In this document: positions 11,206 through 21,990 of the stretch, piece after piece
Layout of the letters: every line of letters begins with the position of its first letter
Numbering within the stretch: position 1 is the first letter of the stretch
Assembly (NCBI RefSeq): GCF_947179515.1
Contig: NC_067473.1
Location: 92,573,850 to 92,637,849 of the forward strand
Direction of reading: 5' to 3'
Origin: Apodemus sylvaticus
Taxonomy: Eukaryota; Chordata; Mammalia; Rodentia; Muridae
DNA length: 64,000 nucleotides
The notes under the pieces: generated by a model
Told to the model about the DNA's origin: nothing
Databases searched by the model: none
Seen by the model: only the letters and a program-made list of their open reading frames with translations
Made by a program: the position numbers and the translations under genes

Positions 11206-11925
11206 AGAAAATAGTAAAATTAGGTCAACTATTGTGTTTGAATTGCCACTCACACCTTGTCCTTTGGAGGCCCAGTCATGCTGAAGAAGATGGATAGCCT
11301 GTTCATGTACAGTCATCTCCAAAACTGTAGAAAACAAGTTTCATACATTTCAGATGATGGCCCAACCCTTGCGGTTTACAGAAGATATGAGTAGGATGAG
11401 GCCTTGTTCTCCAAGCTGCCACAGACATACAGATGGTGGTGTATGTCCCAGGTGAGTATGTGATACCAAGTTGTCTACCTCGAATTGATCACATTAATGT
11501 TCTAGTGAAAATCACTAGTGGTGACTTCTCTATCATTTGTGTAACCTCCAAGTTGCTGAACCTCCATGACCATCACTTCCCAGATCCACTCACTGCCAGT
11601 ACTGAAGAAATCTCTGAAACTTCTTACCAAAGCATTTCTATTTCAAACCATCTAGACTGGCACATTTCCTGACCATTCTCTGACAGACAGACACATACAT
11701 GGTCATTACTATCATTTCATATTAGGGGAAATTTTTTAATGATACTGTGGAAAGTTGTGGGAAGCATTAATTCACATCATATCACATCATGAATATGAGC
11801 ATAAAGACCATAAAAGACATTTCTGGAGAGAACCTTGTAAAATGGAAGGAACAGTTAGGGCCTTGGAGGTGGATGATTAATAGACACTTGTCTATTAGTG
11901 TTTAGTGTATAGATTACTGTCTTGC
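11206..11925. other. No gene recognised
   Basis: A 79-codon plus-strand frame (11433-11672) has no recognisable motif and no supporting context. No known repeat seen. Confidence 0.5.
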
Positions 11926-12015
11926 TGGTCACAATGGCTCATACCTGTGATTCCCATGGCTGAAGCAAAATGATCTCGACTTGTGAGCCATCCTAGCCCA
12001 CATAGAGATATTTAC
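11926..12015 (+). repeat. Diverged B1-like SINE fragment
   Basis: GGCTCATACCTGTGATTCCCATGGCTGAAGC followed by TGTGAGCCATCCTAGCCCACATAGAGA parallels the B1 left arm (box A, then the GGCCAGCCTGGTCTACA block), with many changes. Confidence 0.45.
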
Positions 12016-12444
12016 ATTAGTGAAAAATACAGAACAACAAAAACAAAAAAAGTCATCATTTACTCATGGGCTAGAGCATCATAACTTGTGATATCAGCTA
12101 AATAAAAGTCAACTCTCAGCTAGAGACTACTTTATGGTTCTTACACCAATTTAACAAATTTTGTTAAATAAAAATGTGCACAAGTAACCCAATACACAAG
12201 GAGATGACTCACAGAATGAGTTTCTGGCTTAGTAAAAATATTATCTATGTGGATTTTGTTTAAACTGTACCAATTTCTCATTTAAATAATTTAGTAGATG
12301 TTTATACCCATTTAATTATATTAATATATCAGAACTTACAAAAAACAAAAGGCTTGGCTTGATGGACTTCAGAGAAGAACACAATAAATAGGCTTCTACT
12401 TATAATTTAAAGATATTAGAGTCCTCTTTCTCCCTTTTCTATTC
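12016..12444. other. No gene recognised
   Basis: AT-rich; starts with an A-rich stretch (12035-12051) that may be the tail of the SINE fragment before it. Confidence 0.45.
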
Positions 12445-12600
12445 ATTACATTTTTTTAAGAGATAAGAGTTTATTTTGACTTACAGTTCTGGGACATAGT
12501 CTATAATTCTGGAGTAGTCAAGGCAGTGGGAGACTTAAAACAGCTCTCAGCATAGAGTACACTCCCAGAAAGCAGGATTATACATGCATGTGCTCAAGTA
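12445..12600 (-). mobile_element. Possible LTR fragment, reverse orientation
   Basis: AGAGTTTATTTTGACTTACAGTTCTGGGACATAG near 12465 resembles the reverse of the polyadenylation-side end of rodent LTRs (TTGGCTTACAGTTC type). Short and diverged. Confidence 0.35.
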
Positions 12601-12609
12601 AGTTTCTCC

Positions 12610-12921
12610 TTTTTTTTCCCTTTTTTCCCTTTTTTTTTAATTCGATATAATTTTTATTTACATTTCAAATGATTTCCCCTTTTCTAGACCCCCACTCCCC
12701 GAAAGTCCCATAAGCCCCCTTCCCTCCCCCTGTTTTCCCACCCAACCCTTCCCACTTCCCTGTTCTGGTTTTGCCTTATACTGCTTCACGGAGTCTTTCC
12801 AGAACAAGGGGCCACTCCTCCATTCTTCTTGTACCTCATTTGATGTGTGGATTATGTTTTTGGTATTCCAGTTTTCTAGGTTAATATCCACTTATTAGTG
12901 AGTGCATACCATGATTAGATT
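12610..12921 (-). mobile_element. 5'-truncated L1 3' end, reverse orientation
   Basis: A poly(T) stretch (the element's A tail) with CCC interruptions leads into TTCGATATAATTTTTATTTAC and the C-rich complement of the L1 3' UTR, ending in the ORF2 C-terminal codons near 12900 (CCACTTATTAGTGAGTGC). About 300 bp survive. The 77-codon frame at 12658-12891 is 3' UTR. Confidence 0.9.
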
Positions 12922-13199
12922 TTTTTTTGATGATGAGGAGGATGATTTTTAATAATCACTATAAACTGCAGATGCCACCATCATTATTATCTTCCTGAAG
13001 AACGTGCTCCAAACCTACAAAAAGGCATCATCAGAACAATATATTTTAACAAACCATACTCAACCACTAATTAATTGCTTTACGAAATGACAATAATAAT
13101 ATTGTCATTATTTTGACAATACATTTCTTAATAGGAAATACTGTTCCTAATTTACTCTTTACATTGTGGAAAGAAGTAATATAAATAAAAATTGAAACA

Positions 13200-13520
13200 C
13201 ATTGTTCTAGTTTGCCCTTTGGTAGCTGTGATAAATCCCTGACCAAGAGGAACCTGGGGAGGAAAAGATCTATTTGATGTTGCAGTACATTCTCCAGGAA
13301 AACAGGATAGGAAGTCAACACAGGAACCTAGCAGCAGGAACTAAGTCAGAGATCACAGAGAAAATCTGTTTACTGGCTTTCTCTCTATGGGTTGCTCACT
13401 TTGTTTTCTTATACAACCCAGCACCACCTACCCTTGGGCTCTTTTCACGCTCTTGTCTAGTGAGAACCATAGGCCCCCAAACATTACAGACTATTGACAG
13501 TAATACTGGCTACCATTTAA
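13200..13520 (-). mobile_element. ERVL-MaLR LTR remnant, reverse orientation
   Basis: AGCTGTGATAAATCCCTGACCAAGAGGAACC near 13223, GGGGAGGAAAAGATCTATTTGA, ACAGGAACCTAGCAGCAGGA near 13319 and a TACTGGCTTTCTCTC block near 13370 follow, in reverse, the 3'-to-5' order of ORR1/MT LTRs. Termini unclear. Confidence 0.55.
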
Positions 13521-14638
13521 CACTCAACTTGGGTCAGAGAACATGGAGGTAGCGAGCTGACAATAACCTAGAATCCTCATACCTACTGACTAATTTTCAT
13601 AGTGCTGGCTGGTGCTATGCATGCTACTTGGAGAAAAGGTAATCACCAATTTTATCTAGCTGTGAATGCTAGAGCTACAGGAAAGATTGGCCTAGTAAGA
13701 TATGACTGTTGTTGCAACAGTGGCATCAACACCACGGGTGTAACCAACTACTTTATGTTTTACATGAATTTTAGTCACATTTCACAAGATGACACTCATA
13801 CTTTATTGTTGGACCAGGAACTTATGACTAGATAGCTCTAGGTCTTAAGGGAGAACCTAGAATTATTTATTCTGCTAAGTGGATAAAATATGAAAGTGGT
13901 TCTCTTGTTACTTCTATGAGCCTTTTAATCTTGGCCTTTAAATTACCAGCAGATATATGGATATGTGTTATATGAATGCATTTCATATGCATATATAATA
14001 TAATGAATGACTATGTATCTAGGCTTATAAGGATGACTTGCTGAGAAGGGTAGTTTTTAATCTGTCAAAATATCACATTTATTATATTATTTCATGTTCT
14101 ACTAAGTATGTAAAACTTCATTTCTTGCTGAACTGCACATTTATTTTAGTACATTATTTGGAGAAACTTTTAATCCAGAATTCTGAGTCTTAACTATGAT
14201 AACAATTTTAAACAACTCAGTTTAGTCGGAGAAAATTACGTTATGTACCAAATAGTACACCTCAAGAAGACGACTTTCTCAGCAATGGCTACAACACTTT
14301 ACTCTGTTAAATGTCACACTTAGACTGGGTAATTGGAAGTGAAAAAGACTGACTCTGGAAAGAACAGACGTAAATTAAACAGAATGTGCTGATTTCTGAT
14401 GTAACGGATGGCCATATGATAGAACTGTTTTTATTTATAGGAAAATTAATCCAAAGTACTTTTTTTGACAGAATTACCTTAAATAGTCCCACTATTAAAT
14501 GAACAAACTTTTATTAATTCCACGTAAGTGTTAATTGTTATTTGGTATATGGCTATCCTAGCTCACAGGGTTATGTTTAAATTTTATAACATATTTAATT
14601 TTTTGATCAATGTATAGTAGGTTTGTAATCTAGAAAAA

Positions 14639-14639
<1 letters not shown>
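13521..14639. other. No gene recognised
   Basis: AT-rich; no known repeat or credible ORF. Confidence 0.5.

Positions 14640-14703
<64 letters not shown>
14640..14703. repeat. (GA)n microsatellite
   Basis: About 63 bp of pure GA, a homopurine mirror repeat. Confidence 0.95.
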
Positions 14704-14706
<3 letters not shown>

Positions 14707-15334
14707 TGGGAGAGAGAGACCTGGTTGAATCATGGGCAGTCTGTAACCCCACAAATCTAAATCAATTTAGTGACACATTTTCTCATCTCTTTCCTGGAAA
14801 AATTATAATGAAAAGTCAGCTGCTGCTGTACGTGATGTGTCCTGAGGCATCACCTCCATCTTTTCAGGTTTCACATACAGGTTCACACACATTCTCTATC
14901 TTCCAGACTTTCCAGCACTGCCTGGGCCATACTCTTGGGAGACCAGAAGACTGGAAGTGAATCCCAGACATCAGACACCAAGTTATTTACTTGTTGGAAT
15001 TTAGATTTTCTTTGACTGATTTCTCTTAACTTGGCTCTGCATCCTGAGTGCTAGAATTAAAGGTATTCACCACCACACCTGATTGGACATTGCTGTTTAT
15101 CACAGCAATAAACAGCAAATGACAGACAGCTGAGCTTTAAGCTCTTGATTTCTTTTCTCCTTGAGGAAGTGTAATTGATCTGAAGCCCTCAGAGGATCCA
15201 TTGTAGCTCCTTGTTCTTCCAAAGGTAGAGTTGTTGAAGTTCAAATTCACTACTACACAACCTAGTGCTAGTTCTCCTGGGAAAGAGACCCAGAGAGTTC
15301 CTGTGTGTGACACTTCCCAGAATGCACTGCTGTG
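14704..15334. other. No gene recognised; one B1 fragment
   Basis: At about 15030-15085 the string CTCTGCATCCTGAGTGCTAG then AAAGGTATTCACCACCACACC is the complement of the B1 left arm. The rest is unrecognised. Confidence 0.55.
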
Positions 15335-15493
15335 AGGGTATGTATTTATCTATGTATATCTATATGTATGTATACCTATACATATCTATACGTATCTATA
15401 CATATCTATACGTATCTATACATATCGATACGTATATATACATATTGATACATATATATCTGTATGTATATATATATGATGTATATATGTGTA

Positions 15494-15573
<80 letters not shown>

Positions 15574-15592
15574 CAGAGATAGAGAGACAGAT
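15335..15592. repeat. Composite microsatellite: (TATC/TATG)n, (TA)n, (GA)n, (ACAGAG)n
   Basis: Four adjoining simple repeats: a TATCTATACATA-type tract to about 15480, TA to about 15530, GA 15531-15554, then five ACAGAG-type units to about 15590. All long reading frames across it (up to 105 codons) are artefacts. Confidence 0.95.
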
Positions 15593-16610
15593 ACCATGCC
15601 ACAGCACAAAGCACAAATCACTTTCAGTTGATGGGCAAGATTCTCCCACACTTTCTTACATCTTGCTGTGAGTGTATCAGTCCTGTCCTTCTGGTATGAA
15701 GTCTAACAGTCCTCTGAAGGGGAAGTGAGGATGATTATAGGAAAAACAGAAAGAAGATTCAGAGACAAAAGTTGGAAATCGGGAGGGCTGCACATCTACA
15801 CCATGCCAGCCCTGAATGTATTTCTCATAGCCTTTATATTCTTTTCAGTATTGTGGGAAATTATGTCTCAAGCTAATAGAGACAGTGGCTTATAGACATA
15901 GACTATATGTTCCCATCCAGGAGCCTCCCTGTTTTACAAAGATTAATAGAAAATTTCGGCTCCTCACCTTAAACATTGAGTGTATCCCCTCCTGTAATTC
16001 CGTGTGTCAGCAGTCCAGGAAATCTGCCAGCACGCCCTGACCTGCTCTGACTCTGCCTGACAGGCAGGCTTTCACAGAAGTAGGTAAAAATGGCTCCTGA
16101 CATGTGAGTGCTGGGATTACAGGTGTGTGTCACTACATGCAGCTTTTACAGGGGTCCTGCAGATGGAATGCACAGCAAGCCCCCTTAACCCAGAGTCATT
16201 TCCCAGCTCTATGTATGAACCCTATAACTCAATCCTTGAATCCAGTGGCCCGCATTATCTTACATGTTACTAGTAAAAATTAGGCATTATAGTGCTCTAT
16301 ATTCCATACATCTCTGGAAGTGGTGTTTATCTTGAGGAAACACCAGTCTGGACGACCAATTAACTGGCAGCAATCTTGTTGAGGAAGCTGCCTTATACAG
16401 AAGCTCTTCTTTGCATCAATGCCTTAACAGAAACAGCATGACTTTGAGTTATTAATTATTATAACTATGTACTATTAAGAAAACTAAGGTTTTGAGAAAC
16501 TTAAGGGTTTTTTTTTTTCTGGAAACATCCAGATTTCCAGATGTGCTATTTTGAAAAAAAAACACTTAAGACACACTACTCCAGATAGTGTGACTTCTGT
16601 AAGAAAAGTG
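15593..16610. other. No gene recognised; one B1-like fragment
   Basis: GTGAGTGCTGGGATTACAGG at 16105 with TGTCACTACATGC is a minus-strand B1/B4 remnant (about 16090-16142). Otherwise unrecognised. Confidence 0.5.
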
Positions 16611-16624
16611 GTACCTAAACATTT

Positions 16625-17346
16625 GGTTTTTTGTTTTTTGTTTTGTTTTTTTGTTTTCTATTTTTTTATTCGATATATTTTTTATTTACATTTCAAATGA
16701 TTTCCCCTTTTCAGCCCCCCCCCACTCCCCGAAAGTCGCATAAGCCCCCTTCCCTCCCCCTGTTCTCCTATCCACCCCTTCCCACTTCCCTGTTCTGGTC
16801 TTGCCCTACACTGAGTCTTTCCAGAACCAGGGGCCACTCCTCCATTCTTCTTGTATTTCATTTGATGTGTGGATCATGTTTTGGGTATTCCAATTTTCTA
16901 GGCTAATATCCACTTATTAGTGAGTGCATACTATGCTTGATCTTTTGAGACTGGGTTACCTCACTTAGTATGATTTTCTCCAACTCCATCCATTTGTCTA
17001 AGAATTTCATGAATTCATTGTTTCTAATGGCTGAATAGTACTCCATTGTGTATATATACCACATTTTTTGCATCCACTCTTCAGTTGAGGGATACCTGGG
17101 TTCTTTCCAGCTTCTGGCTATTATAAATAAGGCTGCTATGAACATAGTGAAGCATATATCCTTATTACATGCTGGGGAATCCTCTGGGGATATGCCCAGG
17201 AGTGGTATAGCAGGATCCTCCAGAAGTGACATGCCCAGGTTTCTGAGGAACTGCCAGACTGATTTCCAGAGTGGTTGTACCAGTTTGCAACCCCACCAGC
17301 AGTGGAGGAGTGTTTCTTTTTCTCCACATCCTTGCCAACACCTGCT
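16625..17346 (-). mobile_element. L1 A, 3' part (poly(A), 3' UTR, ORF2 C-terminus)
   Basis: T-rich tail, C-rich 3' UTR complement, then the ORF2 C-terminal region in reverse, with the frame at 16903-17232 ending in the ISGY terminus shared by all copies here. It stops where L1 B inserted; the remaining 55 bp of A are at 21267-21321. A is a severely 5'-truncated copy. Confidence 0.85.
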
Positions 17347-17361
17347 GTCTCCTGAAATTTT

Positions 17362-18800
17362 TTTTATTCCATATATATTTATTTACATTTCAAATGATTT
17401 CCCCTTTTCTAGCCCCCACTCCCGGAAAGCCGCATAAGCCCCCTGCCCTCCCCCTGTTCTCCCACCCACCCCTTCCTACTTTCCTGTTCTGGTTTTGCCC
17501 TATACTCCTTCACTGAGTTTTTCCAGAAAAAGGGGCCACTCCTCCTTTCTTCTTGTACCTCATTTGATGTGTGGATTATGTTTAGGGTATTCCAGTTTTC
17601 TAGGTTAATATCCACTTATTAGTGAGTGCATACCATGATTGATCTTTTGAGACTGGGTTACCTCACTTAGTATGATGTTCTCCAGCTCCATCCATTTGCC
17701 TAAGAATTTCATGAATTCATTGTTTCTAATGGCTGAATAGTACTCCATTGTGTAGATATACCACATTTTTTGCATCCACTCTTCTGTTGAGGGATACCTG
17801 GATTCTTTCCAGATTCTGGCTATTATAAATAGGGCTGCTATGAACATAGTGGAGCATGTATTCTTATTATATGCTGGGGAATCTTCTGGGTATATGCTCA
17901 GGAGTGGTATAGCAGGATCTTCTGGAAGTGAGGTGCCCAGTTTTCGGAGGAACCGCCAGACTGATTTCCAGAGTGGTTGTACCAATTTGCAACCCCACCA
18001 GCAGTGGAGGAGTGTTCCTCTTTCTCCACATCCTCTCCAACACCTGCTGTCTCCTGAATTTTTAATCTTAGCCATTCTGACTGGTGTAAGGTGAAATCTC
18101 AGGGTTGTTTTGATTTGTATTTCCCTAATGACTAATGAAGTTGAGCATTTTTTAAGGTGTTTCTCTGCCATCTGAAGTTCTTCAGGTGAGAATTCTTTGT
18201 TTAACTCTGTACCCCATTTTTAATAGGGTTGTTTGGTTTTCTGGAGTCTAACTTCTTGAGTTCTTTATATATATTGGATATTAGCCCTCTATCTGATGTG
18301 AAGATCAGGATTATCTGATGTGAAAGAGGATTGGTGAAGATCTTTTCCCAATTTGTTGGTTGCCGATTTGTCCTTTTGATGGTGTCCTTTGCCGTACAGA
18401 AACTTTTTAATTTTATGAGGTCCCATTTGTCAATTCTTGATCTTAGAGCATATGCTATTGGTGTTCTGTTCAGAAACTTTCTCCCTATACCGATGTCCTC
18501 AAGGGTCTTCCCCAGTTTCTTTTCTATTAGCTTCAGAGTGTCTGGCTTTATGTGGAGGTCCTTGATCCATTTGGATTTGAGCTTAGTACAAGGAGACAAG
18601 GATGGATCAATTCCCATTCTTCTGCATGCTGACCTCCAGTTGAACCAGCATCATTTGTTGAAAAGGCTATCTTTTTTCCATTGTATGTTTTCAGCCCTTT
18701 TGTTGAGGATCAAGTGGCCATAGGTGTGTGGGTTCATTTATGGATCTTCAATCCTGTTCCATTGATCCACCTGCCTGTCACTGTACCAATACCATGCTGG
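17362..18800 (-). mobile_element. L1 B, 3' part (3' UTR and ORF2 C-terminal half)
   Basis: Poly(T), 3' UTR complement, then ORF2: frame 17605-18171 holds the C-terminal cysteine motif (CWRGCGERGTLLHCWWGC) and ISGY terminus, and frame 18201-18617 continues upstream, separated by a frameshift near 18190. A short direct repeat (ATCTGATGTGAA at 18290 and 18312) also disturbs the frame. The element resumes at 19720 after L1 C. Confidence 0.85.
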
Positions 18801-19719
18801 TTTTTTTTTTTTAATATTTATTTTCTATATTCTTTGTTTACATTCCAAATGATTTCCCCTTTCCCGGATCCCCCCTCCCCATATGTCCCATAAACCTTCT
18901 CTCCATCCCTTCTCCAATCACCTCCCTCCTTTTTCTCTGTCCTTATATTCCCTTCCCATGCTAGATCAATCCTTTCCGGGATCAGGACCCTCTCCATACT
19001 TCTTCATGGGAGTCATTTGTTATGCAATTTGTGCCTTGGGTATTCAGGGCTTCTGGGCTAATTAATATCCACTTATCAGAGATTGCATTCCATGTGTATT
19101 CTTTTTTGATTGGGTTACTTCACTTAGGATGATATTTTCCAGATCAAACCATTTGCCTACAAATTTTGTGAATTCATTGTTTGTAATTGCTGAGTAGGAT
19201 TCCATTGTGTAAATATACCACATTTTCTGTATCCATTCCTCCTTTGAGGGGCATCTGTGTTCTTTCCAGCTTCTGACTATTATAAATAAGGCTGCTATGA
19301 ACATAATGGAGCATGTGTCTTTATTGCATGCCGGGGAATCCTTTGTGTATATGCCCAGGAGAGGTATAGCAGGGTCCTCTGGAAGTCTCATGTCCAGTTT
19401 TCTGAGGAACCTCCAGACTGATGTCCACAGTGGTTGTACCATCTTACAGCCCCACCAGCAATGGAGGAGTGTTCTTCTTTCTCCACATCCTCACCAACAC
19501 CTGCTATCTCCTGAGTTTTTGACCTTAGCCATTCTGACTGGTGTAAGGTGAAATCTCAGGGTTGTTTTGATCTGCATTTCCCTAATGACTAATGATGTTG
19601 AGCACTTCTTAAGGTGCCTCTCGGCCATCCGAATTTCTTCAGGTGAAAATTCTTTGTTAAGATCTGTACCCCATTTTTTAATAGGGTTATGTGGTTCCCT
19701 GGGGTCTAACTTCTTGAGT
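18801..19719 (-). mobile_element. L1 C, inserted in L1 B; different 3' UTR subfamily
   Basis: A poly(T) run leads into a 3' UTR (CCCGGATCCCCCCTCCCC then ATATGTCCCATAAACC) unlike that of A and B but like the element at 39354. ORF2 C-terminal frame 19062-19442 follows in reverse, 5'-truncated near 19719. The flanks (ACCATGCTGG left, ACTATTGCTCTG right) are adjacent in intact L1 except for about 5-10 bases, so the insertion lost a few bases and shows no target-site duplication. Confidence 0.8.
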
Positions 19720-20175
19720 TCTACTATTGCTCTGTAGTATTACAGAGGTCAGGGATACAGATTCTCCCAGAATTTCTTTTGTTGAGAACAGTTTTAGCTA
19801 TCCTGGGTTTTTTGTTATTCCAGATGAATTTGAGAATTGCTCTTTCTAACTCTGTGAAGAATTGAGTTGGGATCTTAATGGGTATTGCGTTGAATCTGTA
19901 TATTGCTTTTGGCAAAATGGCCATTTTAACTATATTAATCCTTCTGATCCATGAGCATGGGAGGTTTTTCCAATTTTTGAGGTCTTCTTCCATTTCCTTC
20001 TTCAGAGTCTTGAAGTTCTTATCATACAAATCTTTCACATGTTTGGTAAGAGTCACCCCAAGGTACTTTATATTGTTTGTGGCTATTGTGAAGGCTATTG
20101 TCATTTCCCTAATTTCTTTCTCAGCCTGCTTATCCTTTGAGTATAGGAAGGCTACTGATTTGCTTGAGTTGATTT
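19720..20175 (-). mobile_element. L1 B, ORF2 segment upstream of L1 C
   Basis: Frame 19724-20206 on the minus strand gives the ORF2 stretch that begins after the RT core (INSSKSVAFLYSKD onward). It is contiguous with the B segment on the far side of L1 C. It ends at the inversion junction near 20175. Confidence 0.85.
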
Positions 20176-21266
20176 CTTTGAGAAAATCAACAAGATAGAT
20201 AAACACTTATCCAGACTGACCAAAGGGCACAGAGAAAGTATCCAAATGAACAAAATTAGAAATGAAAGGGGGGATATAACAACAGAAACTGAGGAAATCC
20301 AAAAAATCATCAGATCCTATTACAAAAGCCTATACTCAACACAACTGGAGAATCTGGAGGAAATGGACAATTTCCTAGACAGATACCAAATACCAAAATT
20401 AAATCAGGACCAAATAGATCATCTAAACAGTCCCATAACCCCTAAAGAAATAGAAGGGGTCATAGAAAGTCTTCCAACCAAAAAAAAAAGCACAGGACCA
20501 GATGGTTTCAGTGCAGAATTCTATCAGACCTTCAAAGAAGATCTAACACCAATACTCTTAAAACTATTCCACAAAATAGAAACAGAAGGAACAGTATCTA
20601 ATTCCTTCTACGAAGCCACAATTACGCTGATACCAAAACCACACAAAGATCCAACAAAGAAAGAGAACTTCAGACCAATTTCCCTTATGAACATCGATGC
20701 AAAAATACTCAATAAAATTCTTGCCAACCGAATCCACGAACACATAAAAAACGATCATCCACCATGATCAAGTAGGCTTTATCCCAGGGATGCAGGGTTG
20801 GTTCAATATTTGGAAATCCATCAATGCAATCCAGTACATAAACAAACTCAAAGAAAAAAACCATATGGTCATTTCATTGGATGCTGAAAAAGTGACAAAA
20901 TTCAGCATCCTTTCATGCTTAAAGTCTTGGAAAGAACAGGAATTCAACACCCATACCTAAACATAGTAAAAGCAATAAACAGCAAACCGGTAGCCAGCAT
21001 CAAACTAAATGGAGAGGAACTTGAAGCAATCCCACTAAAATCAGGGACTAGACAGGGCTGCACCCTTTCTCCTTATCTTTTCAATATTGTACTTGAGGTA
21101 CTAGTTCGGGCAATTAGACAACATAAGGAGGTCAAAGAGATACAAATTGGAAAGGAAGAAGTCAAACTATCATTATTTGCAGATGATATGATAGTATACC
21201 TAAGTGACCCAAAAAACTCCACTAGAGAGCTCCTACAGCTGATAAACATCTTCAGCAATGTGGCAG
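20173..21266 (+). mobile_element. L1 B, inverted 5' segment (twin priming), ORF2 linker and RT
   Basis: The strand switches at about 20175. The plus strand then reads ORF2 from the endonuclease-RT linker (FFEKINKID) through the RT domain: frames 20246-20767 and 20915-21283, with the catalytic FADDM motif at 21176-21190. It ends at FSNVAG, immediately upstream in ORF2 of the residues that begin the minus-strand part. A frameshift near 20760 separates the two frames and an altered stretch lies at 20890-20910. Confidence 0.85.
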
Positions 21267-21331
21267 GTCTCCTGAATTTTTAATCTTAGCAATTCTGACT
21301 GGTGTAAGGTGAAATCTCAGGGAACCTAAAC

Positions 21332-21594
21332 TTAATTTTAGGGAAATCACATTGCTATACAAGGGTCCAGGCTGTCCATTGCATTATTTTATTTTAATAG
21401 TTCTATAATATTACAATTTGATGATAATGACATTGACAGCTTTTACATTATACATGACCAATATTATTTTAATCTGACAATTATAAACTATAGTTGCAAA
21501 TTCTTGGGTCGTCTTCACTTCAGTGGATAGGGCCTGGATTATTCTCCTTGAATCTTGAGTTGTTAATAACTAGTCAAATGCAGCTAGATTAATA
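21332..21594. other. No gene recognised
   Basis: AT-rich flank of the L1 cluster. Confidence 0.5.
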
Positions 21595-21990
21595 TATTAT
21601 TTTCACACTGTGTCTGTAACAAACTCCCAGAACATTGGTGGTTTAAAATAACATGAATTTGTTAGATTAAAGTTTAGCTTTTCAGTGTTCGAATTAGTTT
21701 TGCAGGGCTAACTTCCGTATTCCTTCTGGAAGATGGAGGGTGAGACAGAGTCCATGCTTTGTTGTGTCTAGGGGTCTTTCTTCCTTGTTATGTCGTCCTT
21801 CCCACTTTGTTCGGTTTGCCCCTCTGATCTCTGCTTTCATTTTGCTTTACTCTGCTGTCACTGACCTCTTGCCTTTTTCTCATTAGAACCTTTGTGATCA
21901 TATCAGTACTCCTATAATTAACTCAAAGCAATCTCCCCATGCCAAGGGCCTTATTTAATTGTATCTGTAGATTTGGCTTTGCAATATTAA
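21595..21990 (-). mobile_element. Old MaLR LTR (MLT1 type), reverse orientation
   Basis: TGTAACAAACTCCCAGAACATTGGTGGTTTAAAATAACA at about 21617 is the reverse of the MLT1 3' end, followed by TTTTGCAGGGCTAAC, a CTCATTAGAACC block and the TTATTTAATTGTATCTG block near 21951 that corresponds to the MLT1 5' region. Confidence 0.55.

Larger units (their letters stand above)
16611..21331 (-). mobile_element. Three-level nested L1 cluster
   Basis: Outer L1 A (16625-17346 plus 21267-21321) is split by L1 B (17362-21266), which is itself split by L1 C (18801-19719). A is flanked by G-T/A-ACCTAAAC (16611-16620 and 21322-21331). B is flanked by GTCTCCTGAA-T-rich copies (17347-17361 and 21267-21281). Reading A across B, and B across C, restores contiguous ORF2 sequence, which proves the nesting. 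Confidence 0.85.

Noticed and set aside
15265..15671. Several 60-105-codon frames with Tyr-Ile and Arg-Glu repeats
   Set aside because: Composite microsatellite; no non-repeat coding content.
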